A stretch of 64,000 nt of DNA, from assembly GCA_033297075.1 (NCBI GenBank), contig MU858054.1:310001-374000 (forward strand), given 5' to 3'. The notes beneath the pieces are model-generated. The model saw only the letters and a program-made list of their open reading frames with translations. It was not told where the DNA came from and made no database searches. This DNA is from Rhypophila decipiens (taxonomy: Eukaryota; Ascomycota; Sordariomycetes; Sordariales; Naviculisporaceae). Each line of letters starts with the position of its first letter. The stretch's first letter is position 1. The translations under genes and the position numbers were made by a program. This document shows, piece by piece, positions 12,428 to 24,267 of the stretch.

Positions 12428-12933
12428 CGTGGATTTGCACCACCAAAAGTTAGCGTAATCCGTAGATGGCAGGGGTGTACGGGTTACGGAGGTGCCAAGG
12501 GGCCGGTACCTTAGTGTAACAAGACAGAAGAGAATTGGACCCGTGATGACGATGAGAAGCACCATTGATTATGAACCCGAAGGTGTCAAATCCCTACCGG
12601 TAGTTGCGTGTTGCGTACGTGTAAAGACCATGCCACAATCCTGACGAGGGTAGCCTGAGATGGGGTTCAATATGGAAAGGGTTGTAAATTATCCAAGGTT
12701 CTTTGCTAGGTAGTCGTGGAGTTTGGACGGACTTTATGTTATCGAGACCGTTGAGGCTGGAATATGGGAGGGAGATGGCCAAATGCAGAAGACCCTTTTT
12801 TCTTGGTAGAGTATACGAACAAGAACTCTTGGCGGTAGATTATAGTGGCTCGGTATCCCGCGGGCATGGATTGTCGATTTTTCATTCTGCAATATTTGTT
12901 ATGCTCTTGCATTCGTTCTTGTCAAGTGTACGG

Positions 12934-12953
12934 TACGGATAGTTTTATCCGTA
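12934..12953. repeat. Short inverted repeat TACGGATA-GTTT-TATCCGTA
   Basis: Perfect 8-bp arms with a 4-nt loop. The same ACGGAT core occurs in the palindrome at 12406 and several more times in 12.0-13.4 kb. Confidence 0.5.
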
Positions 12954-15900
12954 GTCGGTGTGCAATACATATGCTATGTCCGGGATGCATGTTCCGTGCA
13001 GTAGACCGCAGTTCTCAGCGGTTGATACCCGTTGACTCCGTACCCCAGCCATGGCAGCGTGTCCATGGTACTCTGGAAGACATGCGTGCCTGGCCCGATT
13101 CATTTTAGTTTCGATGTCCGATAATAGGAAGAAAAGACTACGCCTATATCTCGTGGTAAGTACCCTGCTGAGAGAGTGAACTGTCTGTAGGATATTAACA
13201 ATTATGCATACTTCGTAAGATATGACCAATCGAGGAAACAGCCCTCCGGAGATAAGGAGTATCGAAGGCTGGTTTTCCGGAGCTCAGGTTTTTGTCTGGA
13301 CATCCCGTCTTCTTGCCTTACAAATATATCTGGTCCGCGGTCCTGACGATCCGTCCGGTAGGGCGGACATATCCCACTTTACTCCGTTACTCCGAGCATT
13401 TGTCAACTCTGGTTATTAGAAATATCGTAGATTCGCGACTAACGTTAGACGCCTCACGGTGGTTGGTACTTGGTATCCGTAGTGCCGTGTGATGGGCGTA
13501 AGGCGTGGGTTTCGCTTCTTGGCACACAGTACCTGACCTGGATACGTGTACGGGGCAGGAGGGGTACCATGATGGTGAGGTTGGGGGCCGGGGTTCGTGA
13601 AGATCCACAGTGGATGTTATGGATACCCCGGCACCTCCCTTGGCACCGTTTTTGCTTTTACCGTTTTGCGGAGTTTCCTCCGTCAACAGCATGAGTGCAA
13701 AAAAAGATCCTTTGCAACATTGACCTGGCCATATCAAGCAGACCTGTTTGTCTTCACATATAACACCATCCCTCAACGGAATATAACGCTCTTTATATCG
13801 TCAAAATTTCTTTCTCGTCTTCTCAGATTTCAATTTTACCGCAAAGAAAGAAAGCAATGGTAGTCTTGAACCGACGTCACAGACAGAAGACCTCTCTAAC
13901 AGGTATTAGCTTTCTGCATGGAACCCATGGAACAAGGCTGATGGTGTGTGTTACGTGTACGCACGCAGGCATCAAGTTGACGACTTACTTACCTATGTAT
14001 CCGTACCGCTTCCTATGGGTTCGATAAAAAATCCCTTCAAAGTTTTCGGCCCCCACTGTGACTCTAAGAGGCGTGAGAGGGCACTTCCCATTTGTTGATG
14101 ATCAATGCTCTTCTCTAACCTCCTTGAGATTACAGTCCTAAATGGGAGGAGGTCAACTCTTATGCCGGAGCTGTCTACACGTATGAAACGGTGTAAGGAA
14201 GGGTTTGTAAGGTATTCGTAGATGAGACGGATAACCCGTACAAGTAAGGCATAACTGGAAAGGAGGAAGTAGTTAAAACAAAAGTCAGCCTTGCTTCATT
14301 TTGACAAGTTTCCAATAGAAACCCAACCGTGGGAAGACATGGATGGGTATGGTTTCTCCCTCGCCTGCCCCGTTTTATTTTTCTGCCGCAGCCATAGACC
14401 TGTCGCTGTGGACTCATGGTCCATGGACTTGTGAATGCGATTTTGTGGAAAGTACCTGGAGGTTGAGACCAGGGCCTCCTCGTCCTTCAGTGGTCCAACA
14501 AGGTTTCCACGCCGCGGTGGCGTCTGTGGGTTACTGCCCTATGGTCTCATCCATGCTTGATAGGGATGCGCATCCATGGATTTGAGGGGAAGGTATTAAA
14601 TAGCAAAGGGCGGGCTCGACATACACGGAGCTGTGTGTGGGTGGCTCTAAGCGCAGTGGTGAGTTGTGTATATCACGGGATAGCGGCATTACAAGGTGAA
14701 GGCTGTTGATTTTGCTGTAGTGGTGAAACCCTTTTGCTCTGTATCTGCCTCCCAGATTTTGCATGCTGTCGAGTTGCTCAACATCCGTCGTTGTCGGGCG
14801 GTCGGTGTGGCTGGTTCATGAACTTCTTGGACCCAGCCGAGGTACAGCTTGAACCCATTTAGGACGAAAAAGAATCTGCAATAGTGCAAATGTGGCTTAC
14901 GCGTGGTTTAGTATAGGCAATCCAAGGCTCACTAACATGTGGCTTGTCGGTACATTGCTCCCATATAAGGTACATGCGGGTGTGCGAGGTGATTTAGAGT
15001 TTCGGCCGGACGCCGGGACGGGGAGGAGGTCTGGCTCCCTCGTTCGGTTGACCGCGGAGTGCCGGAGATGATGTCCAGAGCCAATGGTCAACCTCTTTGA
15101 AGGCTTGGAAGGTGCGGTGAGAAGCCACATCAGTGAAGTGCAGTGTAGTCTGTAGATAGGGCATCATGTGATGAGTTCATGGTGTAGGTGTGTACTATTT
15201 ATACATTGTGTGTGGTGTATAAATACACAAGTGCGTCTTCAGTGCCAGTCTCGGTCCCAGGTTGTGTCCGTGCCAAGGGGGCGGCGATACGCGGCTCTAT
15301 TCGGTTGAGTTCCTCGAGAAACCGAAATTGCTAGTCATCAACTCTTGCCAGTTAGGATATCGTGAATCTATTGTTCCAGTGAAGCCTTGGCATTTCTCGG
15401 CGTTCATCTGATAACTCACGCCGATCATGACATGGATCGTTAGGAAAGAATCCCAAAGCGGAAGGCTCATACGAGCCCGTTTCGGTATTCGGCCAACCAC
15501 AACGAAAGTTCACACTCTGCTATGAGAAGAGGTATATAATGCCAATAGTTTGACACTCTTGCAATTGGATATTAACGTACGTAAGCATCTTCAAATGAGG
15601 GCCTTGAAATGGGCCGGAGGAAGGAGAGTGTATCGTAGGAATATCATACGTTCTGTGTATGTGGTCCTTTTTTTGCGCAGTCCTTGAAGCACTGGAGGTT
15701 CCATTGTACTTGAAACCATTCTTGTTCACGACCAGAAATTGGGCCAGTAAGATGGACGGATACAAACTCAAATACTCATTGTTTGTCCCAGCATCCCTAG
15801 AGAGATCTTCAGCTATAGATATCCACGAATTTCGTGTACACGTGTAGGTAGATACTACCTACGATATAGTCCGTCCAGTTGACCGTGTTACCTATGCCAT

Positions 15901-16247
15901 AGGATTCAGGTAAGCGTTCGTGATGTCACCTTCCCCTATGCCACTTTAGAGTTGGGTAGCACACGCTAAAATACACCCTTGCTAGGCAGAAATTTTTGTC
16001 CCCGGCAACAACCTGGACAAGATGCTAGTGTTGCCCGGGAGTGCACGCTAATGGATACTGCCGAGCGTTTAGTACCGTTTGACCTTCACCAAATGGTACG
16101 GATATCGCCTGCGTTTTGTCTCAGCCATTCGGCGGGAGCCAGGGCCGAGAACGATCCGGCTACTTGGCTAGGAGAACGCGACGGTGATGATTTTTTTTAG
16201 TCCTCGCCGTTTTGAGAGGGACAAGAATCACAGCACTCCGCTAGGTA

Positions 16248-16273
16248 GAGCTAGTGCAAAAAGGCACTAGCTC
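16248..16273. repeat. 10-bp stem hairpin GAGCTAGTGC-AAAAAG-GCACTAGCTC
   Basis: Perfect inverted repeat with a 6-nt loop in otherwise gene-free DNA. It could fold as RNA or DNA cruciform; no neighbouring gene explains it. Confidence 0.55.
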
Positions 16274-19200
16274 GGTCTCTTCCCACATGGTCGACGGCCA
16301 GGGGGCACCAAGGCTGACCAGCTACCTACCCGTCCCTTTCATAATCCTTATGTGGACGGTGGATCTGCCGAGTTACGATTCAGGAAGTTCGGCGAGTGTA
16401 GGGACACATGACATATGTAGTGTAGAAGAAAGACCCTCAACACCGGTCTTGGAAAGTTAGCTTGTTTGGCGGTGTACCCAGGAAGCCCGAGGAACCCGAG
16501 GAGGGTCAATAATCTTTCAAATTGTCAAGGGGATATCCGTATACGAGTTATGTAACACCATTCGTTTTGCTGGAGGCCGTTTAGCGATATTTGCTCAGTT
16601 TGTCTGCCTTGCGCCAAAACCTTTTCGATCCCGATATGTACTCACTACGGAGTATGTAGAGTACTTTTCAGTTCGGGGAGCGAACATGTACAGAACAAGA
16701 CCACGAAGAGTCATTGGTCTTGATACGGGTTCCATGTATCTGTTGCCGTGAACGCATTTCTCCGGCCCGTATGTACATATGCTATGCCGACGAGGGCGGC
16801 AGGCAACTGACCAGCCTCTCAAGATGGTGCTGCTGGTCCCTGGAGGGGTTGAGCACGTGGAACATCTGGCACCGAACACGCCAACTGGGAGGCCCGGGAG
16901 ATGGGCTGTTGCTTGGTCATGAAAGGCAACAAACGGGTCCTCAAGGGCCATATCGTGGCGCCAGTAATCTCCTGCACAGGTATTTGCATAGTGGCATCAT
17001 GAGAACGCCAAAACCATGTGAAGTTCCCGCATTTCACACAGCGTCTCAACGGCTAGCTGGCCCGAACTGTATAGCTCCATCTTCAAATGTGACGATATGA
17101 CTGAAAAATAAAAAAGATCTTTGCATGATGTATCTCCTGTACTTACACCGCCGAGCAAGCTAGGCGAGAATGAAGGACAGCAGAGTGCCGCCTACCGTCT
17201 TACGTGTTACACGAGTTGTGGAGCTTGGGAGTCGGGGAGGTTCGGGAGCTTGTTGCGAAGAGCAAAGTTTGTTTTGGGGAGGTCGAGACTGGGCGTGGAA
17301 GAGGTCTGGCAGCAACACAATTCATGGCGAAAAAGCTTCAAATTCTGGTGGGAAGTTGAGGGTGACACGAAATGTGGGTCTGAAAACCTCAATTCCCAAT
17401 TCAGAAGGACCAATCATATCGCAGATCTCACATGGCTTAAAGCTGTGCCCCATGGTTGCTCCTTGCTCCAGTGGACCTGAGGCCAAGGATCACAGGCCTA
17501 AAACGGCACATGGGTCTTGGCATCGAAGGAGCTAAAACGCGGGAACTCGTCCAATGTCTGGGCCCGTTTCCAATAGAAAGTGGGGAACGAGGCCGACGTG
17601 GGTCTTCGGAACGTTTTGCAACCAGCTGGTGTTAGTCGATAAATTCTATTGGTCACACACGGTGCCTGGCACCAGGTTCCCAATTCCTTGGCCTTGGGAT
17701 GCGTTTGGGGGCCCTCTGTTTCGGGAGAATATGGAGAAAGTACTGAACATATCGACCAATCCCCAATCTGATTCTCGTGCAAGACCGACGATCATCGGCC
17801 ACTTCCAGAAGCGCTATAAAGCCCCATGTGTGGCCCGTGCTCCACATATCCGGAGAGCCTCTTATCCGTGAAACAAGCCACAACCTTCTGTGGCTGTGGC
17901 ATATCTGTTACCTCCCTCTTTCCTTTCTTCCCCGGGATTCACCCCAGAGAACGCGAGCAGAGAGCAACTCAACGTCGTAGAATTTCACGGTCTCCCCCGT
18001 TGCAGCGGAAAAGATAACTTCCGAATGGACATTGCATCACCAGAGTCACCGCCGAAGCCACACACTAGCCACAGATGCCTGGGAGGCAGTCGAATTCCCC
18101 CTTCAATCATTTGATGTTCACCAAGGTGTAGGGCAATCCAGCCCCGGGAATCAGCCTGAGGCCCCGAAACTTCTGCAAGTGCGAAACATCAGCTCGGCTG
18201 CATCCCTATAGGGTTGTTGATGTGAAGCTTGGGCCATACCATGTCCACGAGAACTTATGGGGATTTAGTGTAGCTCGAAACGGTACCGGACCCGGAGCTC
18301 GAATATTGAAATGGCCTTCCGTCGGGAGAACCAGGGTATAAATCGTGTCTAGCAGCCACGCGGCTCTTACCGTACAGAGGATGAAGGTACGAACTATTTG
18401 GGCCAGGGTGTATTGGTCGACCCCTCTCTGATGGTATGCCCATCTTGACCTCGATTGACTGGTCTGTTCTGAAAATGGCGAAAAGTCTTGTCCCACACAG
18501 CTGGATCTCGAAACGACCTATTGACATGCTGTGCTACCCAGATACAGGGTTGGGTCGAGGCCAAAATTCCCAAGGTGCATCAGGCACATGTACACCGTAC
18601 GCTTGTCGCACCGCGCGCGTGTACCTCTGTTCCATTAGATCATTCCGGATGTGCTCCGAAAGCACGTATCTACGGCTAGTAACCTGTGCTGTTCGCAGTG
18701 TGAACGCTGCATATACTGATCTTGCGCCCTATTCCCAAGTGCAGTGCTGCATCGGCACGGTGCAATCAGCGGCCCAAAATCACGGCCAGGACCTCCCTGT
18801 CGTCTGCGAGACCCAATCTTCAGATTGCCATCTGCAGAATATCCGTCTGTCAGATTGCACGACGTGACCCAATCCCGAGCCTCTGTATTATCCTTGGCGT
18901 TGGCTGGCGCTAAGTGGACGTCCTTGTCGTAAAGAAGCTGTCGCCAAGTGTTGGCAATGTCGTCAACAAGGCCAACGCCATTCTGTGTACACTCTGTTCA
19001 GTCAAGCAGGCGATTAAACGGTCAGTATGGAATATCAACTGTGATGCTGCGGAGTGAGCAGGGCAGCAAAGGATACTGGCGGTTCCGCGAGGCTTAGCAC
19101 CAAGGTACACGTATAAAATGGGGACGGAGGATTTGGGGGTTATTACCTGAAAAGTCTAGCAACAAAAACAAGAATTCGAATCGGGTCGAACTATGATGAA

Positions 19201-19684
19201 TGGGGAGAACGGTATGGTGGAACAGCTTCTTGCCGCCAAGAATTTGACGTTGAATGTCATTTGGGGGCCTGATTTTCTTGTAACGGAGTCCCACCCTGTT
19301 CCGTTAGATCGGCCAAATCCGTTTTCTACTGGTGTCTGATCACAGCCCACAGGCGATGATAATCCCTCCAACAGGCCAGAGCCTGTCAGAACCTTTTCTT
19401 TCTTTCGCCAGTGCAGTCGAGGAGCAAAGGCATGGGAAACCATGCAGTGCAGGGGTCACTTTTGATGGCATGTCAAGCACTTAGCAGAATCCAAACAACT
19501 CAATCGAGGCTTGCCATCCATCAAGGTTGCCTCCCCGGTCTTTCCTCCAGTATTAATAAAATAGCCAAGGAATCGTTCTTCCATTTGAAACTTCTGGAAT
19601 GATATCCACCATCAAACTTATATGAACCAGCTTCGGCCCGGACTTCGAACCCAGTCTTGTGTCATCCAGATCGTTCAAGCAATC

Positions 19685-21481
19685 ATGTCGTCCGCCTCAT
19701 CGTCACCCGCTCCATCCCCCCCTCAATCGGCCGCAAAGTCGCCGCGGGTTTGCCTCAACTGTAGGAGAAAGAAGAAGCGTTGCGATAAACAGCTGCCGTC
19801 CTGCAGCCGATGCATTGAGTAAGCCCCTACCATCCGTCTCTGCATCTTGGAATATGGCGACAGTCGCTGACAACTGCCCTCAGGTCCCGTCAAATATGCC
19901 AACACGAGGATGACGCCAGCATCGCGAGTCACTCCAGCACTCTGGGTACTCACAGATATGAGCCATTGATGGGACAATATATTCCGACAGGAGGGCAGCA
20001 GTTGAGCAGATACAACACCTTGAACCCGGCCCTGTTTGCCACCATGGACGCCATGGAGGGCATCCATTCGTACGTCTTCCGAACCCTCCTCGAGGTCGCC
20101 GAGAGCCGGCAAGGTGTCGAGAACGTGACGCAGGCCTATTTCCGAGATGTCAACACATGGTTCTCGGTCGTCCCGCAAGGGCTTTTCGAACGCCAGCTCG
20201 ACGAGATGTGGATGAACCCTTCAGCAGAAACCGCAGTCCTTGTCCTGTGTATGCGCCTGATCATCCGCCCGCCAACAGCGAACCCATTATCCGGCATGGC
20301 GGATCGACATTATCTATCCACCAAAACCATGCTCAGCATCGTCCAGAGCAAGGTCCCCATGTCGACTGCCCTTCTCCAAGCCGAGCTGTTGGTAGCCTTG
20401 TACGAATTTAGGCACTCGATGCCCCAACAAGCATACATGTCGGCGGGCAACTGTTTCCAGATGAGCCGGGCATTTGGATGGCACAACAAGTCGTTCTGGG
20501 CTCTTGGGCCACAAAGTCCGGGACCGAGGGAGCTGAAACTGTGTTCCATTCTCTGGTGGGCAATTGTATACGTCGATTGGTAGGTGCTGCCAGTTCCCAC
20601 AAGCAGGCGAGACAACAGGCTAACGGCGGAATAGCGTCATCAACGTGGTATATGAAGACCAAAAATATCCGACTCATACGTTGATCGTCACCTCGGAGCT
20701 TACCATACCATTCCCCGAGGCATATGATTTATATCTCCCAGGGAGTTTAGCGTACGACTTCCATACACAAAGTGAACGGTATGGATATCTCGATGTCGAC
20801 CTCGAGCAGATCGATGGAGTCGTCTGGCCCGAAGCCCACTCTGCCGCCTTTTTGAGTAGCGCGTTGCAGCAGCCTACCAGCACTCACCTACCGTCTGTTT
20901 TGGCCCAACACAGCACCACTGAGATGATCATGGGACACACAATCAGCTTGCTAGCGAGCAAACAAACAGCAGCGGTGGGGACCAATTTCATGTACCTTTG
21001 ACCGGCTCGGTGTTAGCGGCTGAAGCTGACTGGTTCCTAGAGCCCTGATGAAACTCAGTCAACCTGGACTCCTTGTTGGAGCTAGTGCTTTGTCCCAAGG
21101 TAGCCCGAGCGACGTCGGACCGATCGAGACGATTCGATATGTCATCGACTCAATATGTAGTGGCGCCGTGACAAGTGAGCAGGGTGGATTGATCGACGCC
21201 GGATTTACGCCTTGCGATGCGTTCGCTGCATACTTTGCCAGTCTCATCTTGATATCTCATGGTGATGGCGTTCTCCAGGACCCCGAATGGTTGCTCAAAG
21301 TCGAAGGCCTCAAAACATTCTTGGAGAGCGTGTGCCACAGATGGAGAACGGCAGGTACGTGATGAGCTGGGTCGTCTCATATCCGCTTGTCGAGACATGT
21401 CCTAACCGTTGCCAAACAGATACCTATCTAGAGTCAGTCAACGTCGCTCTCAATACTCGGCTCGGTGTTTATGTCGCTTGA
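19685..21481 (+). CDS. Zn2Cys6 (fungal Gal4-type) transcription factor
   Basis: 520 aa in five exons: 19685-19818, 19884-20579, 20635-20991, 21041-21354, 21420-21481. Introns are 49-66 nt, with CTAAC branches at 20620 and 21402. The binuclear zinc cluster is complete only after splicing intron 1: cysteines at residues 23, 26, 33, 40, 43 and 50 (CX2C-X6-C-X6-C-X2-C-X6-C), with the basic run RRKKKR between. The remainder (about 80-500) resembles the regulatory middle region of these factors (SAGNCFQMSRAFGWHN, ELKLCSILWWAIVYVDC). No linker coiled coil is obvious. Such proteins are nuclear and bind CGG half-sites; the targets are unknown. An in-frame ATG at 19622 would add 21 residues but has T at -3, whereas 19685 has A. 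It stands alone between long non-coding stretches, with no pathway genes beside it to hint at a target. Confidence 0.85.
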
Positions 21482-23060
21482 GCGTCGCTGGTCAATGAGG
21501 TGGATATCTCGCAACACGGAGGCGACGGAGCCGGATTTCTGAAGCTGCCAATTTGGTGCTCTGCGTCGAGTCCCGCCTTCGTCTTCGTTCAGCGTCGGCA
21601 CGAATCAAAAACCTCAAACAGTCCGGCCGGTCCAAGAACGCACTTTAGGGATGGGTTCGTTGATTTTGGTTCCTTTTCTTTTGCAAGGAGTTTTGGATTT
21701 CGGAAGCGGTATTAAACATTAGCGTCGGAGTCTGGTTGCAATTCTTTTCCTTTCTGGGTGGCTTCCTTTTCAGCATGGAATTTCTCGGTCGGTAATATCC
21801 CATTGGCGTTTTCCTCGGGCATGTTCATTTCCGTCATTTTCTTTTTGGTTGGATGTCGGGACACATGCCACCAGTCGGTTTGGACACTGGATCTTGTCAA
21901 GATTTCCATTTTGACTATTTCTCCCCTTATTTTGTATCAGTCTAGATGACGATTAGAAGAGAGCTCGAGTGTCTGAGATACTCCACGGAAGAGGCTTCGG
22001 CAGCACCCTCGGGGAAAACAAGCGTAATAGGAACGCAATAAATCCATATGTCGTGAATCCAAACGGTCCGGAATAAAGCTGGTCGGCATCGATTCGCTCA
22101 AGATTGGGGAAGAGGGGGAAGCCGGTCATGAGTCGTGCAAGGTTGTCGCTCCCGCTCCATGAGCTTTACTCATGAAGCAACCACTTGAGTAATCCATAAA
22201 TCCAAACTGAACTTTCACCGAGTCACCAGAGCTGCTGAAGTGTGGGTTCCAAGATGTCCGATTGACGATGTGCTGTAGAGACCGCCGGGACGCAAAGTTG
22301 TCAACAGATACTTTGGCATGCAATAGAAAGAAAGAAACACAAAACAGCTGAACGGTGGATGGATAGAGTCTTAAGAAAAGCCGAAAAGGCCACGGAACGA
22401 TCGTGCGCTGGATAATCGGCCGACTCGCCGGACTTTTGAACCCAGATCGGGAAAGATGGTCTTACTTTCCAGGTTGGAGCTTGTGGCTTTTCCGAGCTTG
22501 AAATCCGAGTAGTGGGGAAAAAGCCGCCTCACCCGCTCACAGGCCGGAATTGTGAGCATCTGGACTGACATTATTCCAAACACCTTGTAATCATATTATG
22601 GGCTGCCGCATCAAATTACCACATCTGGTAATATACTTTCCTGTATGTGTAAGTGTCACCAACTGCTTTGTCTTGGCGGGCGAGAGGCTGCTCCCACCCA
22701 GTCTTTGGCTCTTTCAGCGAAACAAGAAGCCAAATGGGTAACGCACTGATGCATGTGCATCTGACAATTGCAAGTCTTTGCATTGAAAGATTGTGCTATC
22801 CGGATTCGTGCTTCCTAGTAGGATGACCGGGGACTCATACCAGCCTGCCCATCTTCAACAACATAGCGGAAAACAATATACAGAGCCCAAACAAAAGAGA
22901 AAGAGAAACGTCGCAATACGCATTCTATTGCTGCTCCAGCTCTAACAGGAACCCAAATGGTACAGACTGCACGTACTTTTGTCGCGAGTGATAGTGAAAA
23001 ATAAACCAACACCCAGAAAGCACCCCTCTTCCTGGTTCACCTAACGGCCTCGGCGATCCT
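21482..23060. other. Intergenic region between the Zn2Cys6 gene and SDH4
   Basis: 1579 bases in the shared 3' flank of two convergent genes. Small ORFs on both strands show no conserved features. Nothing else is supported. Confidence 0.5.
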
Positions 23061-23708
23061 CTATGCGGTCCAGACTCTTTTGACAGCCTCGGTCAAACCA
23101 ACGTCGGTGGTCTCGAACTCGTACAAGGCCAGGCCAACCACAACCGTCGCCGCGTTGAGGCCCCAGGTGAAAATCTTGCGCGCACGGGGTGTTCTCTTCT
23201 TGGGGATATAGTCGACAATGATGTTCTGGAAGCCGGTGTGCGAATGGATGAGGATCGTGGCGCAGAGGACAGCGTCCAATGTGGGGTTGAGCGAGCCGGC
23301 CGCGAACGGGGTGATGGTCAACGGAATAAGGGAGGCAGCGACCAAGCGATCCATGGTCCAGTGGTAAGAGCCGTGGGACGGAGACGTGGGTGGTACCGGA
23401 GCCGGGTCGTTAACTACATATAACAGATCAGAATCGTTGTGCGAATCATTACAGTGTTGAGGAGTGCGAACTTGTGCCATCAACCCGCTCTGTTCGGAAA
23501 TTACGGTTAGCCAATTGTACCTTGGTCTAGAAGCTATCGGAGCATCATATAACATACGAGGAAGAGGAGGAAGAAGGTCCCTCCGGGAAGTGGTGTGGAA
23601 AGCGGCAGCGCGCAGGGCATTGTTGACGACGGGCTTGGTCGCAAACGACGACATGCGAGAAGCAGTGGTTGCCTGCTTCAGCAGGGCAGAGCGAGCGATT
23701 GACGCCAT
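23061..23708 (-). CDS. sdh4: Succinate dehydrogenase membrane anchor subunit CybS (SDH4)
   Basis: 173 aa subunit of mitochondrial complex II, anchoring the catalytic subunits in the inner membrane and forming the heme b/quinone site. Exons: 23708-23558, 23489-23472 (only 18 nt) and 23413-23061. The whole span is open in one frame because the two introns sum to 126 nt, but the family needs the spliced form: ...LPPLP-QRVDGT-INDPAPVPPTSPSHGSYHW. Intron 1 (23557-23490) has GTATGT and GCTAAC; intron 2 (23471-23414) has a weak GTTCGC donor. The N-terminus is a basic, Ser/Ala-rich mitochondrial presequence ending near the FHTTSRR motif (processing-like). Three hydrophobic segments follow; His113 with Asp124-Tyr125 (HSHTGF...VDY) matches the heme and quinone positions of the family. 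The C-terminal YEFETTDVG is typical of fungal Sdh4. Divergent from cyt-18. Confidence 0.88.
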   Translation of the reverse strand: MASIARSALLKQATTASRMSSFATKPVVNNALRAAAFHTTSRRDLLPPLPRMLYDAPIASRPRYNWLTVISEQSGLMAQVRTPQHCNDSHNDSDLLYVVNDPAPVPPTSPSHGSYHWTMDRLVAASLIPLTITPFAAGSLNPTLDAVLCATILIHSHTGFQNIIVDYIPKKRTPRARKIFTWGLNAATVVVGLALYEFETTDVGLTEAVKRVWTA

Positions 23709-24267
23709 CGTGCTTGGTGTGGTTGTGTGCCGTCGACCGAATTGAATGGTATACGAAGCTGTAATAAGTCGCCTGCTCCCTCTTCGTTCCTTTCCGTTGT
23801 CGTCGTCGTCGTCGTGACCGGGAACGGGAACGAATTGCGTCTTCCAAAATGGGTTGCCGAACTCCTTTGCACTTGATCCGATGATCCCTCGGCAATCGGG
23901 AACGGGCTAGCCAATCACCAGCCAATGATTGTTGTCGTAGATGTCAGCCCGTTCTTTCCACCTGGCGCCGGACCGGAACATTTGGAGCCTCCTAGCGTCA
24001 TGTGCAGGGATAGTGCGCCAAGACATCCGGCTTTAGCAGGTGGGCCTGTGACGGAATTTGGCGACCAAAAATTTGGAAGCGCGTCTGCAAATCCATTCAT
24101 CGAGACCGACACGGACCGACGAAATCATCGCGACGATTTTTGGGCCCATTGAATCTGGCCTGGTTGAACAAAACCCTCTCGCCAGTTGCCGCCAGTTCGA
24201 TGCGCTCTGCCACTCTTTTACAAAAAATTAATTATTCAGGCGGGACTGTTCACTCCTTTCGTTGTCC
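23709..24267. promoter_or_regulatory. Shared divergent promoter SDH4 / CYT-18
   Basis: 559 bases between the start codons of two genes for mitochondrial proteins. It contains a GTCGTC repeat (about 23796-23814) and a T-rich TTTTACAAAAAATTAATTATT stretch at about 24218, near the CYT-18 start. No TATA box of standard form is obvious. Confidence 0.45.

Larger units (their letters stand above)
9910..19684. other. 9.8-kb region without supportable genes
   Basis: No ORF here exceeds about 155 codons, none has a recognisable domain, and I found no splice-joined chain of ORFs like those in the neighbouring genes. Base composition looks near average, without the extreme AT bias of heavily RIP-mutated DNA. 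It contains scattered TACGGAGTA motifs (10210, 12255, 16646), palindromes around 12406-12427 and 12934-12953, and a hairpin at 16248-16273. Promoter elements of the Zn2Cys6 gene must lie at the right end. An unannotated non-coding RNA or diverged relic cannot be excluded. Confidence 0.55.

Noticed and set aside
15834..15862. CGTGTACACG palindrome and GTAGGTAG-ATA-CTACCTAC stem
   Set aside because: Short arms with a tiny loop; too common in this kind of sequence to claim function.
14306..17580. Shared 14-mer GTTTCCAATAGAAA at about 14308 and 17566
   Set aside because: Several 14-mer matches are expected by chance in 64 kb; the flanks do not match.
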